Below, piece by piece: positions 61,814 to 64,000 of a stretch of DNA of 64,000 bases. The notes beneath the pieces are model-generated. The model made no database searches. It saw only the letters and a program-made list of their open reading frames with translations, and was not told where the DNA came from. A program made the position numbers and the translations under genes. Every line of letters begins with the position of its first letter. The stretch's first letter is position 1. The stretch comes from Streptomyces spiramyceticus (GTDB lineage: Bacteria; Actinomycetota; Actinomycetes; Streptomycetales; Streptomycetaceae), in contig NZ_JARBAX010000001.1 in assembly GCF_028807635.1 (NCBI RefSeq), positions 2,321,001 to 2,385,000 of the forward strand. The letters are read 5' to 3'.

Positions 61814-61871
61814 CAGGGGCCGAAAGCCCCCTTGAACGCAGAAAAGCCCCGCACCATAAAGGTGCGGGGCT
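61814..61871. terminator. Double stem-loop between the DUF58 gene and the rRNA operon
   Basis: The first stem is GGGGC/GCCCC at 61816-61830. The second is AGCCCCGCACC / GGTGCGGGGCT at 61845-61871, an 11-bp stem with a 5-base loop, followed by TTTT when read on the minus strand. The second is a canonical intrinsic terminator for the rRNA operon and may also stop the plus-strand operon. Confidence 0.9.
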
Positions 61872-61886
61872 CCCCCACAATGATTG

Positions 61887-62003
61887 TTCGGCGGCGTCCT
61901 ACTCTCCCACAGGGTCCCCCCTGCAGTACCATCGGCGCTGAAAGGCTTAGCTTCCGGGTTCGGAATGTAACCGGGCGTTTCCCTAACGCTATGACCACCG
62001 AAA
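61887..62003 (-). rRNA. 5S ribosomal RNA
   Basis: 117-nt 5S rRNA, minus strand. It begins TTTCGGTGGTCATAGCG, includes the conserved loop with CCCGGTTACATTCCGAACCCG, and ends GAGTAGGACGCCGCCGAA. The termini pair (TTCGGTGG with CCGCCGAA). It lies ~75 bases after the 23S gene. Confidence 0.96.
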
Positions 62004-62078
62004 CACTATGAAGTTAAACAAACCGGTGCCGTCACAGTTCGTTACTTCAGAACTAACACAGTGGACGCGAGCAACTGA

Positions 62079-64000
<1,922 letters not shown>

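Overview
The window is high-GC actinobacterial DNA from a Streptomyces chromosome. The evidence is third-position G/C bias, many GTG/TTG starts, a LAETG class-E sortase substrate, MtrAB-LpqB, PkaA/PkaB-type kinases, SigU/RsuA, and a 23S-5S rRNA pair. From memory (not checked), the gene order follows the S. coelicolor core-chromosome segment around SCO2952-SCO3023. This is conserved core with local embellishments; there is no prophage, CRISPR array or biosynthetic cluster.

Region 1 (1-12.6 kb): the 5' end of a HelD-type RNA polymerase-recycling helicase; the translationally coupled SigU/RsuA sigma/anti-sigma pair; a CGNR zinc-finger regulator; the HemD-like regulator NnaR next to the NarK nitrate transporter; a three-gene minus-strand operon (MatA-like, MatB-like, acyltransferase) for a poly-N-acetylglucosamine-type surface polymer; a divergent LysR/MFS pair; and a small membrane-associated protein. 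Region 2 (12.6-23 kb): the trans-translation and division block ftsE-ftsX / S41 protease-smpB / ssrA (tmRNA). It is followed by a tiny zinc-ribbon membrane protein, a 226-bp MITE-like element, a rod-like DP-repeat LAETG surface protein, prfB, and the kinases PkaB and PkaA.

Region 3 (23-34.3 kb): divergent from pkaA is a 1199-aa FHA/EccC-like ATPase. Its upstream region carries a LexA-like box and a PafBC-like promoter. Then comes a sugar-type ABC importer (binding protein plus two permeases, no ATPase gene) whose first permease has an inserted extracytoplasmic domain, followed by a GT2/CDP-glycerol transferase fusion and a polytopic GT87-type enzyme. Region 4 (34.3-49.4 kb): the 180-kDa NAD-glutamate dehydrogenase, a DJ-1/PfpI protein, a HAD hydrolase, a small unknown protein, an Rv3235-family protein, SecA, a GNAT acetyltransferase, a YcaQ/AlkZ-like DNA glycosylase with a near-perfect PafBC-type leaderless promoter, a LuxR-type response regulator, and the long-form hibernation factor HPF with a structured leader.

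Region 5 (49.7-64 kb): comF; the minus-strand chain mtnA-mtrA-mtrB-lpqB; a plus-strand coupled operon (GDPD-membrane-like protein, DUF4129, DUF4350, MoxR ATPase, DUF58); and, convergent with it, the end of an rRNA operon (5S and about 1.9 kb of 23S, minus strand). Signal transduction and envelope building dominate the window. The most unusual items are the kinase-linked FHA/EccC-like ATPase with DNA-damage-type regulatory motifs, the leaderless damage-type promoter on the glycosylase, the domain inserted in the ABC permease, and the hexapeptide repeat in MatA.
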